Shown here in pieces: positions 63,120-64,000 of a DNA stretch of 64,000 nucleotides. Numbering within the stretch: position 1 is the first letter of the stretch; every line of letters starts with the position of its first letter. A program made the translations under genes and the position numbers. Where the stretch lies: the NCBI RefSeq assembly GCF_020595095.1, contig NZ_JAJDOP010000004.1, forward strand, positions 1-64,000. Reading direction: 5' to 3'. Below the pieces are notes generated by a model. That model saw only the letters and a list, made by a program, of their open reading frames with translations, did not search any database and was not told where the DNA came from. This DNA comes from Microvirga rosea. Its GTDB lineage: Bacteria; Pseudomonadota; Alphaproteobacteria; Rhizobiales; Beijerinckiaceae.

Positions 63120-64000
63120 CGACCCTCACGGGTCTTCCCCGCGCGGGACAGCTGGACTGTGTCTGCGCCGTGGCGTCAGACGACAGCCCGGTGGCAGGCC
63201 GCAGTACATTTCTTTTGGCGACGGCCTTTTCCCTTTCGGTTTTGGCGCAGATTCTGATTTTAGGAATCTTGCCGCTCGCGGGCCTTTCCCTCGCCCCCGA
63301 CCACACATGGACGTCACTCCCCTATGCGGCATTCTATGCCGGAGCAGCCGTCGCGAGCCTTCCGGCCTCCCTTCTTCTGGATGCGCTCGGCCGGCGAGCG
63401 GCATTTTCGCTTGGCGCCAGTCTTGGGATCGCGGGGGGGCTGGTGCTCGTCTGGGCTCTGGTCCACTGGCATTTCGGCGCTCTTGTCCTCAGCGCATTTT
63501 GGCTGGGCGTCGCCGGAGGCTTCAGTCTGTTCTATCGCCACGCCGCTGCGGGATTAAGCGGCCAAGGCCCGCGAGGAACCCTGCTGGTCTTTGGCGCGGC
63601 AACCCTTGTAGGCCTTGTCGCGCCGACTCTTGCCGGTCTGGCGGAGACCATGCTGTCGCCGCTCACCTTCGTGGGTGTGGCGATCCTGGCTGCCACGGCG
63701 CATATTGGCTCGCTCGTGGCGACGGCAGCTCTTCCCTATGGGCCTGAGCGCTCGTTCGCAGACGAGGGAGCAACCAGAACCTCCTTCAAGGACATTCGTC
63801 TCCCGACCCTCGTCGGGAGCCTGGCTTGGTTTCTCATGACCTTTCTGATGGGGGCCACTCCGCTTGCCATGGTCGGCTGCGGGCTCGCGGAAGCGGTTCC
63901 CGGAGCGATCGCCTGGCACGTGATCGCCATGTATGCCCCTACCCTAATCTTAGCGACCCTGCCTGGCCGCTTGGGCGCGGCGCGGATCCTCTCCGGCGGC
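63116..64000 (+). CDS. MFS transporter, 3' end beyond the window
   Basis: Reading frame open from ATG 63116 to the right edge (295 codons, no stop). The product is a hydrophobic permease with about eight to ten TM segments so far; ATPLAMVGCGLAEAVPGAIAWHVIAMYAPTLILATLPGRLG is like the C-terminal half of an MFS subgroup with the WHVxAMYxP motif. Its four-base overlap with ccoS suggests cotranscription under the same box. The substrate is unknown; a copper-transport link (as for CcoA) is possible but the sequence seen gives no Met-rich metal motif. Confidence 0.75.
   Translation, partial: MTTLTGLPRAGQLDCVCAVASDDSPVAGRSTFLLATAFSLSVLAQILILGILPLAGLSLAPDHTWTSLPYAAFYAGAAVASLPASLLLDALGRRAAFSLGASLGIAGGLVLVWALVHWHFGALVLSAFWLGVAGGFSLFYRHAAAGLSGQGPRGTLLVFGAATLVGLVAPTLAGLAETMLSPLTFVGVAILAATAHIGSLVATAALPYGPERSFADEGATRTSFKDIRLPTLVGSLAWFLMTFLMGATPLAMVGCGLAEAVPGAIAWHVIAMYAPTLILATLPGRLGAARILSGG

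Noticed and set aside
1-64000. Mobile element, prophage, CRISPR, tRNA or rRNA
   Set aside because: I looked for transposases, integrases, direct terminal repeats, spaced palindromic repeats and cloverleaf genes; none can be supported. Gene density and base composition are even throughout.

Overview
The window is GC-rich, gene-dense chromosomal DNA from an alphaproteobacterium, most likely Hyphomicrobiales and possibly Methylobacteriaceae (Microvirga or a relative). The order is inferred from gene content: a ccoNOQP-ccoGHIS block with FNR/FixK-type boxes, a giant two-TM coiled-coil protein resembling the Growth Pole Ring protein (GPR/RgsE) of polar-growing Rhizobiales, a PlcP/Agt-like lipid-remodelling pair, a PuuE-UraD fusion and a fused-ATPase Opp transporter. 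I see no tRNA, rRNA, CRISPR array, insertion sequence or prophage. This is mostly core and metabolic genome, and I found no clearly new multi-gene system. The genus assignment is an inference.

Layout, 1-24 kb: the tail of an autotransporter; on the minus strand ycjX-ycjF, an unknown protein with a muralytic-like segment, and a MoxR ATPase followed by a SixA-like phosphatase. A cystathionine gamma-synthase-family enzyme and a Kef-type antiporter lie on the plus strand, followed by a CoxE-like VWA protein (the usual partner of MoxR) and a small membrane protein. Then come a universal stress protein, an adrenodoxin-type ferredoxin, the 1593-residue GPR-like protein with a strong terminator, an NTF2-like protein, a complete Mla-type lipid transporter (STAS-MlaE, MlaF, MlaD, lipoprotein), a dipeptide epimerase and an MFS transporter.

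24-39.7 kb: the plcP-agt pair with a possible Pho box; an EamA transporter and an XRE-cupin regulator; two periplasmic cytochromes c separated by a terminator; a rhodanese and a BON-LysM protein; the urate catabolic genes uraH, puuE-uraD and, divergently, puuD (urate -> 5-hydroxyisourate -> OHCU -> allantoin -> allantoate); a GlcG/HbpS-like protein; and a four-gene peptide/opine-type ABC transporter.

39.7-55 kb: a LigD-like protein with the phosphoesterase and polymerase domains but no ligase domain, whose start codon lies in a perfect 10-bp inverted repeat; a glutathione transferase, PPK2, a tandem universal stress protein, an SMP-30 lactonase, an EamA transporter, a five-gene branched-chain-amino-acid-type (HAAT) ABC transporter, a Gre-type factor, a large MscS channel and three small genes.

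55-64 kb: the high-affinity cbb3 oxidase operon ccoNOQP (FNR/FixK box, terminator) and the assembly operon ccoGHIS (its own box), running into an MFS gene cut by the window edge. ccoQ (51 aa) and ccoS (49 aa) are short but clear.
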